Assembly (NCBI GenBank): GCA_030431095.1
Contig: JAUIJU010000014.1
Span: 1-64,000, forward strand
Direction: 5' to 3'
Source: Gammaproteobacteria bacterium
Lineage (GTDB): Bacteria; Pseudomonadota; Gammaproteobacteria; Xanthomonadales; SZUA-36
DNA length: 64,000 bases
Numbering within the stretch: the stretch's first letter is position 1; each line of letters starts with the position of its first letter. The notes beneath the pieces are model-generated. The model was not told the DNA's origin and did no database searches. It saw only the letters and a program-made list of their open reading frames with translations. Below are positions 35,200-43,189 of the stretch, in pieces. The translations under genes were made by a program, and so were the position numbers.

Positions 35200-35213
35200 G
35201 GAAATTTTATTCT
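35200..35213. promoter_or_regulatory. Candidate IolR/RpiR operator, site 7
   Basis: GGAAA-TTTT-ATTCT matches the consensus with one change in each arm. It is 29 bases from site 6 (start to start), the same spacing as sites 4 and 5, and 64 bases upstream of the OPA transporter. Confidence 0.5.
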
Positions 35214-35276
35214 ATAAACTGCGATAATGCCAACCACAACAAGAAATCGAAGCGACAGCTGGCGAACCGGACACCC

Positions 35277-36668
35277 TTGAAACCACTCTTGAAATTTTTC
35301 GCAGCGGGCAGCGACGCGCCCCGCCTGACCGACAACAGCGTAATCGACACCGAATATCGGCGTCATCGGCGCAATGTGATCCTCGTGATCACGCTGTGTT
35401 ACGGCCTGGGATATGTGTGCCGGCTGGCCTTGAACGTCGTGAAAAAGCCGATGATGGACGCTGGGGTATTCACCCCCGAGGAGATGGGCCTGATCGGCTC
35501 GATGCTGCTTTACGGCTACGCGCTGGGCAAATTCAGCAACGGCATTCTCGCCGACCACGCGAACGTCAAACGGTTCTTCGCTGCCGGTCTGCTCCTGTCG
35601 GCTCTGATGAATTTCGGCATGTCCATGTCCACCGTCGTGTGGCTTTCCGCTCTGTTCTGGGCCCTGAACGGCTGGTTCCAGGGTTTTGGCGCACCGGCCA
35701 GCGTGGTCGCCATGGCCAACTGGTTCAGCAACAACGAACGCGGGCGCTACTACGGCATCTGGAGCACTGCTCACTCGATCGGCGAGGGCCTGACCTACCT
35801 GGGCATCGCACTGCTGATCGCCCTGCCACCGAAGGGGCTGGGACTGCACTGGTCATGGGGCTTCGTCACGCCCGCCGCAATCTGCGTGCTGGCCGCCGGC
35901 ATCCTCTACCGGTACCTGCAGGACCGCCCGCAGACCCTGGGCCTGCCGCCGGTATCGGAATGGCGGCGGGATTCCATCACCCGGGCCTCCAGCGCCGCCC
36001 GGGACGCCGCGACCATCGTCCGCGACCAGTTGCGCGTGCTGGCCATCCCGTCGATCTGGATCATCGCTCTGGCCAGCGCCAGCATGTACGTCACCCGCTA
36101 TGCCATCAATAGCTGGGGCAACGTGTATCTGCAGGAGATTCGTGGCTTCGACCTGTTCGACGCCAACCTCTTCATCTTTCTCAACACCGCGGCCGGCATA
36201 CTGGGCTGCGTGGCCTTCGGGTTCATTTCCGACAAGTGGTTCGCGGCCCGGCGCCCACCAGCCAACCTGATGTTCGGGCTGATGGAACTTGTGCCGCTGT
36301 TTATCATCTTTTTCGGCCCATCAAATCACTACCTGCTGGCCGCCGCGCTGGTGCTCTACGGCTTCGGGCTAAGCGGCATCCTGGCTTCGCTGGGCGGTCT
36401 GTTCGCTATCGACGTGGCGCCAAAGAACGTGGCCGGCGCCGCCATGGGATTCATCGGAATTTTCAGCTACATCGGCGCCGGCATGCAGGATTACATCAGC
36501 GGGCGCCTGATCTACGAAAGCGAGGTTCGCTTGGTGTTCAATATCTCGGACGCCACGCAGACGGTCTATTTCTACGATTATTCGGCGCCCATCCTGTTCT
36601 GGGTCGGGGCCTCGGTGGTATCGGTGGTGCTCGCTGCAACGTTGTGGAAGGTGAAGGCCCGTGGCTGA
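35277..36668 (+). CDS. Organophosphate:phosphate antiporter-type MFS transporter
   Basis: A 463-residue, twelve-helix protein of the OPA family (GlpT/UhpT/UhpC). Landmarks are YVCRLALNVVKKPMMDAG in helix 1, where a conserved arginine binds phosphate, SMLLYGYALGKFSNGILAD, and NNERGRYYGIWSTAHSIGEGL. OPA members swap phosphorylated sugars or glycerol-3-phosphate for inorganic phosphate. In this locus inositol phosphate or phosphate is the obvious cargo. The start is a TTG. The stop overlaps the next start by eight bases. It could also be a UhpC-like sensor, but no two-component genes lie nearby. Confidence 0.85.
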   Translation: MKPLLKFFAAGSDAPRLTDNSVIDTEYRRHRRNVILVITLCYGLGYVCRLALNVVKKPMMDAGVFTPEEMGLIGSMLLYGYALGKFSNGILADHANVKRFFAAGLLLSALMNFGMSMSTVVWLSALFWALNGWFQGFGAPASVVAMANWFSNNERGRYYGIWSTAHSIGEGLTYLGIALLIALPPKGLGLHWSWGFVTPAAICVLAAGILYRYLQDRPQTLGLPPVSEWRRDSITRASSAARDAATIVRDQLRVLAIPSIWIIALASASMYVTRYAINSWGNVYLQEIRGFDLFDANLFIFLNTAAGILGCVAFGFISDKWFAARRPPANLMFGLMELVPLFIIFFGPSNHYLLAAALVLYGFGLSGILASLGGLFAIDVAPKNVAGAAMGFIGIFSYIGAGMQDYISGRLIYESEVRLVFNISDATQTVYFYDYSAPILFWVGASVVSVVLAATLWKVKARG

Positions 36669-37164
36669 AATCAGAAAGGTCAATCGCAAGCGGCGACACG
36701 CTGTTGCACTCGGCGGATTGCTGGCGACCTCGCTCCTGGTCGGTTGCGCCGACCCCGCCGAGCCTGATATCTGCCGGGATCACTTCACTGTGCATGGCGA
36801 CCACGCCGGCGCGGTGTCCCGCCTGCATATCGAACTCGATGAATCCGGCACTGTGGAAGGCGAGTTCCACCTTGCGGATGCGCTGCCGGCCAGCCTCATC
36901 GACTCACTGCGTGCGCCCGGCGGGTTGTTCCGGTTCGAGGGTCAGTATGACTGCAATCCGCAGTTCACCGGGTCGGACCAGGGGGCGACACTTCGGTTCC
37001 ATGCACGCTGTGGCCCTGAAACCGTCGTGGACGAACTGCGCGTCAGCGTTTTCGACACCCTGTCAGAACTTGATGAACTGGTGGTGACGGTGAATACGCC
37101 AGCCACCACCAAGACCTTCGCCGTACTTCGTGCCTGCCCGTCGCCGGTGTTCCGCCTGCAATGA
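36661..37164 (+). CDS. Small lipoprotein of unknown function in the inositol-phosphate operon
   Basis: A 167-residue lipoprotein with lipobox LLVGC after an arginine-rich n-region. The mature protein has an alternating-strand look (AVSRLHIELDESGTVEGEFHLA; ELVVTVNTPATTKTFAVLRAC) and five further cysteines. The GTG start overlaps the stop of the OPA transporter and its stop overlaps the phosphatase start (ATGA), so it belongs to a tightly packed operon. I do not recognise the family. Position between a transporter and an inositol monophosphatase suggests a periplasmic accessory role. Confidence 0.7.
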   Translation: MAEIRKVNRKRRHAVALGGLLATSLLVGCADPAEPDICRDHFTVHGDHAGAVSRLHIELDESGTVEGEFHLADALPASLIDSLRAPGGLFRFEGQYDCNPQFTGSDQGATLRFHARCGPETVVDELRVSVFDTLSELDELVVTVNTPATTKTFAVLRACPSPVFRLQ

Positions 37165-37964
37165 GCATCGAGGCAGCCGAACTGGAATCACGCCTGGCCC
37201 TGGCCTGCGACATGGCGCGCTCGGCCGGTCGACAGGCGCTGGCGTTCACTGCAGACATCGGTGCCCTGGACGTACGCTCGAAAGGGGTCCAGGACATGGT
37301 GTCCCAGGCAGACGAGGCGGTTGAACACGGCGTGCGCAGCACCATCGCCGCGAACTGTCCGGACGATGATTTCCTCGGCGAGGAATCCTGCGGTGACTAC
37401 CGGCCCAACCCGGAACGGGGGGTTTGGGTGGTCGACCCCATCGACGGCACGCAACCGTACCTTTGCGGCCTGCCGACCTGGTGCGTATCCATCGCCTGGT
37501 TCGCCGACACGCGGGTCCGCGTGGCCGCCGTTTACGACCCGAACGCCGACGAACTGTTCAGTGCACGACTGGGTGGCGGCGCGCATCTGAACGGTCGTCC
37601 CATGCACACCGCCCCCATCGCGCGTCTGGATGAAGGTCTGGTGGGAATGGGTCACTCCAACCGGGTCAGCCAGGAGATCACGCTCGCCGCCATGCATCGA
37701 CTGCTGGCCGCGGATGGCATGTTTCACCGCTGCGGCAGCGGCGCCCTGAGCCTCGCCCACGTGGCCGCCGGCCGGCTGGCAGCGTATTTCGAGCCGCACA
37801 TGAATGCCTGGGACGCCATCGGTGGAGACCTGCTTGTGCGTGAGGCGGGCGGAAGAACCAATGAGCCCGTACGCGACGTCAACATGCTGCTGAGCGGCGG
37901 CCCGATGCTGGCGGCCGCGGCCAGCGTCTGGGATGCAATGACAGCTGTCGCCGGCCTGGATTAG
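37161..37964 (+). CDS. Inositol monophosphatase family phosphatase
   Basis: A 267-residue member of the IMPase/HisN superfamily. The metal-binding motifs are FLGEESCGD, WVVDPIDGTQPYLCGLPTWC and the terminal NAWDAIGGDLLVREAGG. The middle glycine after GEES is a cysteine followed by glycine, a mild variation. It is cytosolic. It would remove the last phosphate from inositol monophosphate imported by the OPA transporter, feeding IolG. HisN (histidinol phosphatase) and SuhB relatives share these motifs; no histidine genes are nearby, and the inositol context decides the call. Confidence 0.87.
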   Translation: MSIEAAELESRLALACDMARSAGRQALAFTADIGALDVRSKGVQDMVSQADEAVEHGVRSTIAANCPDDDFLGEESCGDYRPNPERGVWVVDPIDGTQPYLCGLPTWCVSIAWFADTRVRVAAVYDPNADELFSARLGGGAHLNGRPMHTAPIARLDEGLVGMGHSNRVSQEITLAAMHRLLAADGMFHRCGSGALSLAHVAAGRLAAYFEPHMNAWDAIGGDLLVREAGGRTNEPVRDVNMLLSGGPMLAAAASVWDAMTAVAGLD

Positions 37965-37967
37965 GTC

Positions 37968-39278
37968 ATGCCCCGGACGGGCATGGTGTCACGTAGCGAC
38001 ACGTCAGCGGCGCGCTGGATGGCGTTAGCGGCCCTCCTGGGGTTCGCCAGCCCAGCCTGGCCCCGCGCCGGGATCACTGCAGACGCTCTGGATCCGGCGC
38101 CGATGCGTACGACCAGTTCAAGCGGGCCACCCTCCGATGACACCATCGACCCGGACGAGGAACTTCCCCGCACACGTCGGTCCTGGAACGACCCGGGAAT
38201 CACACTTGGCGACCCCGGGGGCGGCTGGCAAATCAACCTTTGGTGGCGCGCCCAGGTGCGCTGGTCCGAGCCATTCGACGATGCGCCGCAGACGCTGGAA
38301 GGATTCCAGGCTCCTCCAGGCGAGGGTTTTGAATTGCGCCGTTCACGGCTGAAAATCCGGGGACACTTGCTCGACCCACGCATCGGCTTCTATTTCGAAC
38401 ACGAGCTCAGCCGGCCACACCCCCTGTTGGATCTTCGCCTGGACCTCAAGCTGGGCGAGCACCTCAGACTGCGGGCAGGTCAGTTCAAGGCCCTGTACAA
38501 CCGTGAACGCGTTGATTCTTCCGGCAAGCAGCAGTTTGTCGACCGCTCCATTGCCAACGAGATCTTCACCATTGACCGGCAGCGGGGCGTCAACCTCTAT
38601 GCCCGGCTATGGAGAGGTTTGGGCATGGACAGCGTAGTGACTGCCGGAATGTTCGAGGGCGATGGCCGCGACCCCGGTCCACGCGGCAAAGAACCCATGG
38701 TCATGGCTCGTTGGCAGTGGCAAATGCTGGGCGAGAATCTTCCGTTTACACAAAGCGACTGGGCCTTCACCGAGCGGGCCGCCCTGTCTGTTTCCCTGGC
38801 CGGTGTCCGCGTGCGCGGACCCTATACCCGGTTTTCCACGTCGGGCGGCGGTCAACTGTCCGGTTTCGAGACCGGCGATGACGAACGATACACGCTGGAA
38901 CAATGGCAGCAGGGATTTGCGTGGAAATGGCAAGGATGGTCGGCCCAGCAGGAGTATCACGAAAAACGCATCCATGACCATGCCAGCGGTCGGCGATCGT
39001 TGCTCAGCGGCGGTTACGCACAACTGGGCAAAGCCTGGGCCGTACGAGGCGGCCAGGGGTCCTATCCCCTGGAACTGGCATTGCGGGTTGCCCGAGTTGA
39101 CTGGGAGAACACGCCACAGGACCGTGACCAGAAAGAGATCAGCATCGTCGGCAACTTCTACCTGCACGGCCACGACAACAAGTTCAGCGTGGAACTGAGT
39201 CAATTAAAAATGGCGGAGGACGGTAGCGGAGAAGCCGCGGAAACCCGACTGCGCCTTCAATGGGATGTGAGTTTCTGA
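37968..39278 (+). CDS. Phosphate-selective porin O/P family outer-membrane protein
   Basis: A 436-residue protein with signal-like hydrophobic start (ALAALLGFASPAWPRA), then an acidic/proline linker, then porin strands with FELRRSRLKIRGHLLDPRIGFYFEHELSR, KLGEHLRLRAGQFKALYNRERVDSSGKQQFVDRS, which is the OprO/OprP pattern. The final strand LRLQWDVSF ends in phenylalanine. OprP and OprO pass phosphate and pyrophosphate. As the last gene of the operon, it could admit phosphate or inositol phosphates. The ATG follows the phosphatase stop by three bases. Confidence 0.85.
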   Translation: MPRTGMVSRSDTSAARWMALAALLGFASPAWPRAGITADALDPAPMRTTSSSGPPSDDTIDPDEELPRTRRSWNDPGITLGDPGGGWQINLWWRAQVRWSEPFDDAPQTLEGFQAPPGEGFELRRSRLKIRGHLLDPRIGFYFEHELSRPHPLLDLRLDLKLGEHLRLRAGQFKALYNRERVDSSGKQQFVDRSIANEIFTIDRQRGVNLYARLWRGLGMDSVVTAGMFEGDGRDPGPRGKEPMVMARWQWQMLGENLPFTQSDWAFTERAALSVSLAGVRVRGPYTRFSTSGGGQLSGFETGDDERYTLEQWQQGFAWKWQGWSAQQEYHEKRIHDHASGRRSLLSGGYAQLGKAWAVRGGQGSYPLELALRVARVDWENTPQDRDQKEISIVGNFYLHGHDNKFSVELSQLKMAEDGSGEAAETRLRLQWDVSF

Positions 39279-39357
39279 GCGTAAGGACCAGACCCGCCTG
39301 GCGCCATCTGACAGGCATCGGAACGACACGTCACGAATTTCCGGCAAGCGCATAAGA

Positions 39358-39525
39358 TCAGGGCAGGTACATGCACCAGGTCACCACGGCGCGCCCGCCG
39401 GTCAGCACGTTGAAGCGGGCCTGTACTGCGTGGCCCTTGCCGAGGTGGGCCGCTCCGGCGCCACGCCGATCGTTCCCGGGCTGCGCTTTCCTGCTCATAG
39501 AACCCGACCGAATCGAGTCGGACAT
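39358..39525 (-). pseudogene. Possible small ORF or 3' remnant of a lost gene
   Basis: The gap between the porin stop and the next gene (39279-39583) holds no complete gene. The minus strand ends in a 55-codon frame whose last 35 codons have strongly GC-rich third positions and read GAGAAHLGKGHAVQARF then NVLTGGRAVVTWCMYLP, which looks like genuine protein sequence. The upstream part continues better in another frame (TDENVRLDSVGFYEQES), so this may be a frameshifted remnant of a gene at the edge of the VgrG island. Confidence 0.3.
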
Positions 39526-39583
39526 TTTCGTCAGTGACCTGGGGCAAGAATGAAACCGTAGCCCCGCTGGCCGTTGCGCGCGT

Positions 39584-40522
39584 TCAGGGTTTCCGGAAAT
39601 CTCGCCGATTGGCGCCACGCGCGGGCGTGGTGTAACAGTTGCTGATGGCCAGAATGGTCAGGGTTTTCGGTGGCACCGGACGCTCATGGTTCCCGTAGAG
39701 CTGTATCCGGCGACGCACCTTGAACTTCACTTCCGTGGCCGTCGACTCTTCGATGATCATCCCGCCGCTGCCCCCGGGACCGAGCCAGCCACCGACCCCG
39801 ACGTCGAACAGGTTGGGCACGCGATGGTTGATCTTCAGGCGCAACACGTGCGCCGCGATACCGCAGGGATGCGAGATGCTGAACTCCCCCACGAGGTAGC
39901 CATTGCCGCCGATGTCGGTGACCTCGAGCGTGCCCCAGTTCACGGACACGGGGACGTCTTTGCCCCCCTCGTCTTCACAACAGGGCTTGAAGCGTTCAGA
40001 CACCCAGGGACCTTCGGGTCGTGGCCTTTCGGGCTGCCACTCCGCATCGTCGGCGGGTGGCTCGAGACCCTCGTCGTCGGCATCGTCCGAGCGTGTCGGC
40101 TCCAGGTTCGGGTCCGTACGCGGCAGGTGGTGGAGATTCCAGAGCGTACGGCACCAGACGGCGTTCTCGTCCGTCAGGCTGGCCGCATAGGCGGCCTCAT
40201 CGTGGCTGCAGCCCTGCCGGCGAAGCATCCAGTAACGAATGCAGGCCAGGTAGGTCGTGATCCCCGTGGCTTCTTTCAACGCTTTCGCGTACAACTCGAT
40301 GAAACTGCTCACCACGGGGGGCATGCGGTCCCCGAGCGATTCGATGAACTCGGACAGGATGCGCGCCCAGAATATCGCCGGTGGCTCTCCCTGCGCCTGG
40401 CTCTCGGCGTACTCATCGATTTTCTCGATGATCTTTTGGAGCTCGTCCCGCAGGTCCTCGCCCAGCTCGTAGCCGTCCAGGAGACGGTCGATCAGGTCCC
40501 GAATGGTGCTGGTCATACTCAT
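39584..40522 (-). CDS. Hypothetical protein at the edge of the VgrG island
   Basis: A 312-residue protein without signal peptide or membrane segment. The N-terminal 140 residues are helical (DLIDRLLDGYELGEDLRDELQKIIEKIDEY and AAYAASLTDENAVWC). An acidic/proline-rich linker follows (SDDADDEGLEPPADDAEWQPERPRP). The C-terminal 110 residues are strand-rich (VSVNWGTLEVTDIGGNGYLVGEF, VLRLKINHRVPNLFDVGVGGWL). I do not recognise the family. Two start codons, at 40522 and 40516, are close together. It is divergent from DUF6484, so it may be an effector or accessory protein of the island. Confidence 0.6.
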   Translation of the reverse strand: MSMTSTIRDLIDRLLDGYELGEDLRDELQKIIEKIDEYAESQAQGEPPAIFWARILSEFIESLGDRMPPVVSSFIELYAKALKEATGITTYLACIRYWMLRRQGCSHDEAAYAASLTDENAVWCRTLWNLHHLPRTDPNLEPTRSDDADDEGLEPPADDAEWQPERPRPEGPWVSERFKPCCEDEGGKDVPVSVNWGTLEVTDIGGNGYLVGEFSISHPCGIAAHVLRLKINHRVPNLFDVGVGGWLGPGGSGGMIIEESTATEVKFKVRRRIQLYGNHERPVPPKTLTILAISNCYTTPARGANRRDFRKP

Positions 40523-40672
40523 GTGACGGCCGGGGCGGTAGCGGGGGTGTGTTCCCAGCATAGAAAGTGTAGCGGGGGTTTGCTGGTCGGTTCGACGCAA
40601 AAGCTGTCTTCCTGCCGGTCGAGAAGCCCGCAAGGAAGCGGCGCCAGACCGTTGCATGGTGTCCCGTGCGCT

Positions 40673-41281
40673 ATGATGAAAGGCATCGACACCGGAACTG
40701 GATCGCCAATGGGCAAATCATCCGGAAAAACGGGTCAATCCCGCGACGAGCCCCGGCCTGACGGGGAAGAAGACCATCCATCGGGTCAGGCGATCATGGA
40801 AGCCGTGCTGGCCAAACCCAGCCAGCTGGGGAAATCGGCGCCGACGGCGCCTGGCCGCATCGACGGCGTCGTCATCGGCACCCTTGCCGGCATCGACCCC
40901 CAGGGCGGGCCCATCGTCAACTACGCCGGCGCGCCCTCGCCCGACGGGCTGTCGGCGCTTTCGACCTGCCCAGTTTCGGACGAGGATATCGGACGCCGCA
41001 TCGCACTGAGTTTCGTGGAGCACGACCCCCACCGTCCACTCGTGCTCGGCCTGGTCCATGAAGCCGACCTGGTCAATGCCGTTTCAGAGGGGGTGGACGT
41101 GGAAGCAAGCCTGGACGGACAACGGCTCACCCTCACCGCCGAACGGGAGATTGTGCTCCACTGCGGAAAATCCAGCATCACGCTCACCCGGGCCGGAAAG
41201 ATCATCATTCGAGGCGAGTACGTTTCGTCCCACTCTTCCGGCGTGAACCGCATCAAGGGCGGTTCCATACAGCTCAACTGA
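40673..41281 (+). CDS. DUF6484 domain protein (T6SS-associated)
   Basis: A 202-residue protein whose C-terminal 140 residues match DUF6484: RIDGVVIGTLAGIDPQGGPIVNYAGAP, DIGRRIALSFVEHDPHRPLVLGLVH, GQRLTLTAEREIVLHCGKSSITLTRAGKIIIRGEYVSSHSSGVNRIKGGSIQLN. The last part resembles the VgrG C-terminal beta-structure (KSSITLTRAGKII), and such proteins occur beside vgrG genes. The N-terminus is polar and disordered, and a second ATG lies at 40709. It probably forms a spike-associated adaptor or shaft extension. It is followed 23 bases later by the TIGR02270 gene. Confidence 0.8.
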   Translation: MMKGIDTGTGSPMGKSSGKTGQSRDEPRPDGEEDHPSGQAIMEAVLAKPSQLGKSAPTAPGRIDGVVIGTLAGIDPQGGPIVNYAGAPSPDGLSALSTCPVSDEDIGRRIALSFVEHDPHRPLVLGLVHEADLVNAVSEGVDVEASLDGQRLTLTAEREIVLHCGKSSITLTRAGKIIIRGEYVSSHSSGVNRIKGGSIQLN

Positions 41282-41304
41282 ATCCGGAAACGGGCAGCGC
41301 AGTC

Positions 41305-42552
41305 GTGCCGGTCACCGTCCGCCCCCTCATTCACGAGATCGTCGATCAGTACTTCGACGAAGCCACCTTCCTGTGGTCACAGAGAAGACGAGCCGTCACC
41401 GCGGCGGACTACACGCGGCACGATCTTTCACAACTCGATGAACGCCTGGAAGCCAGCATCGACGGATTGAGGTCGATTGGCGATCACGGCTGGGCGCTGT
41501 GCCGCTCCGGGCTTCGACAGGATCGGTCTGAAACCCTTTTTCCGGCGGCGGTCATCGCCTTCGAGAGCAATGACTGGTCCAGGATCGAGGCCGTGATCGA
41601 CACCGCGGAAGACAATCCGGACTGTTTCCGGGCCGTCGTCTCCGGCCTGGGCTGGATGCGCCGCGCCGCGTTCAATGACGTCATCGCCAATCTCGTTCGC
41701 CACGAGATGATCCACTTGCAAATGCTCGGAATCGCCGCCTGCGGCCTGAGGCGAGTAAACCCGAAGAACCACCTGGATGCGGCCCTGGACGTTTCGGACC
41801 TGGCGCTGCAAACCCGGTCACTCCGGGCAGCGGGTGAACTCAAACGCGAAGATCTGCTGCCGCGGGTGCTGGCCTTCGCCGAGCACGAGGATCAGGCGTG
41901 CCGCTTCGAGGCGCTGCGCTCCGCCGCCCTGCTGGGTGACCGCAGTACGCTGGCGATCCTGTTGCAGTTCGCGCAGACGAAATCCGCGTTTCAACTGCCC
42001 GCCCTGCAGACCGTGTTGCGCCTGCTCGATGCCCCAAACCGAAACGCCCTGCTCAAGTCCCTGGCCGGCGATCCCGAGCAGTTCCTGCTGGTGCTACAGG
42101 GCATGGCCGTGGTCGGTGATCCGGCTTTCGTCCCCTCGCTGATCAGGCAGATGCGGATTCCCGGCCATGCCAGGGCTGCCGGGCACGTGTTCTCGATGAT
42201 CACCGGCGTCAACCTGGTCGAAACCCGGATGGAAGCCGAGCCACCGGAGGATTTCGACGCCGGCCCCAATGACGACAAGGATGACCCCAGGGTGGCCATG
42301 GACGAAGAGGAGTATCTGAGCTGGCCCGACGCCGACAAGGTCGCCGAATGGTGGGACGCGAACGAGTCGGCATTCGACACGGGCCAGAGATACTTCGCCG
42401 GTGAGCCGGTCTGCGAAGAACAGTGCGAACGGATGCTCGAGACGGGCTTGCAACCACAGCGAGCGGCCGCCGCGCTGGAACTCGCCCTGGCGCAGCCTTC
42501 GGCGCCCTGGGTCAATGTCGAAATGCCCCTGCATTCCGGTGCGCGCGACTGA
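41305..42552 (+). CDS. TIGR02270 family HEAT-repeat protein (T6SS-associated)
   Basis: A 415-residue all-helical protein with HEAT-like repeats (LLPRVLAFAEHEDQACRFEALRSAALLGDRSTLAILLQFAQ) and the family-specific start IVDQYFDEATFLWSQRRRAV. TIGR02270 proteins are encoded in type VI secretion islands near vgrG or DUF6484 genes and have no assigned function; they may act as chaperones or adaptors for spike loading. The start is a GTG. The tail WPDADKVAEWWDANESAFDTGQRYFAGEPV is conserved in the family. Confidence 0.8.
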   Translation: MPVTVRPLIHEIVDQYFDEATFLWSQRRRAVTAADYTRHDLSQLDERLEASIDGLRSIGDHGWALCRSGLRQDRSETLFPAAVIAFESNDWSRIEAVIDTAEDNPDCFRAVVSGLGWMRRAAFNDVIANLVRHEMIHLQMLGIAACGLRRVNPKNHLDAALDVSDLALQTRSLRAAGELKREDLLPRVLAFAEHEDQACRFEALRSAALLGDRSTLAILLQFAQTKSAFQLPALQTVLRLLDAPNRNALLKSLAGDPEQFLLVLQGMAVVGDPAFVPSLIRQMRIPGHARAAGHVFSMITGVNLVETRMEAEPPEDFDAGPNDDKDDPRVAMDEEEYLSWPDADKVAEWWDANESAFDTGQRYFAGEPVCEEQCERMLETGLQPQRAAAALELALAQPSAPWVNVEMPLHSGARD

Positions 42553-42576
42553 TGCCTGGCGGCGGGTCAGCCTGGT

Positions 42577-43161
42577 CTAGAGCTGGACGAAGTCCTCGGG
42601 GTCGATGAACTCGATGGCGTCGATCCCGGCGGCTTCGACTTGGGCCTTGATCTTCTCGTGCACGATCAGGGCGGCCGTATTCTCGGCCAGGCGAAACAGC
42701 AGCAGGCCTTGAGCCGCCTCTTCGTCAATGGACAGGCCCTGGATGCTGGTGTCGAGGAGCATGTCGCCATCGAAGGAGAAAAAGTCGGATTCCTCCCTGT
42801 CCATTGCCTTGACCAGGCCGATGACCTTGAAGGCGAAGACCTCGTGCCGTTCCCCCGACGCGGCGTCCACGAGAACGGCGGGATAATACTGGATGTTGTC
42901 GATGCCCGCGCCGTCCAGGGCCTCGCGCAGGCGTTTCGACATCACCGGGATGAGCGAGTCCGACATCTCCGGCGGCGGGCCGTCGTAATCCTGGAACCGC
43001 TCGAACGGGATCTCGATGGGGTTGGGCACCTCGGTGTCGGGCCCGTAGGCCTGGCCGTCCCCCCAGTTCCTGGCGTTTCCCGGAATGAATCCGTCCTGTA
43101 TCGCGAGCAGGCCTTCGTCGAATTCAGTCACGATGTCCGGGCAGGTCATGACGTAATACAT
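42577..43161 (-). CDS. Probable immunity protein (DUF1629/Imm11-like)
   Basis: A 194-residue cytosolic protein with the layout of DUF1629-type immunity proteins: YYVMTCPDIVTEFDEGLL at the N-terminus, an IPFERFQDYDGPPPEMSDSLIPVMS segment, IDNIQYYPAVLVD, YAFKVIGLVKAMDRE-like strands and an INVIEFIDPEDF-like end (AIEFIDPEDF). AGGAGC upstream supports the MYYVMTC start. It lies 28 bases after the AHH nuclease toxin gene on the same strand, the usual toxin-immunity order, so it should protect against that nuclease. Confidence 0.75.
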   Translation of the reverse strand: MYYVMTCPDIVTEFDEGLLAIQDGFIPGNARNWGDGQAYGPDTEVPNPIEIPFERFQDYDGPPPEMSDSLIPVMSKRLREALDGAGIDNIQYYPAVLVDAASGERHEVFAFKVIGLVKAMDREESDFFSFDGDMLLDTSIQGLSIDEEAAQGLLLFRLAENTAALIVHEKIKAQVEAAGIDAIEFIDPEDFVQL

Positions 43162-43189
43162 GGTCAGCGATGCTCCTGGGTCAACGGGC

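Noticed and set aside
39686-40672. Long plus-strand open frame running into the DUF6484 gene
   Set aside because: It is antisense to the better-supported minus-strand protein and has no protein-like composition; DUF6484 starts only near 40673.
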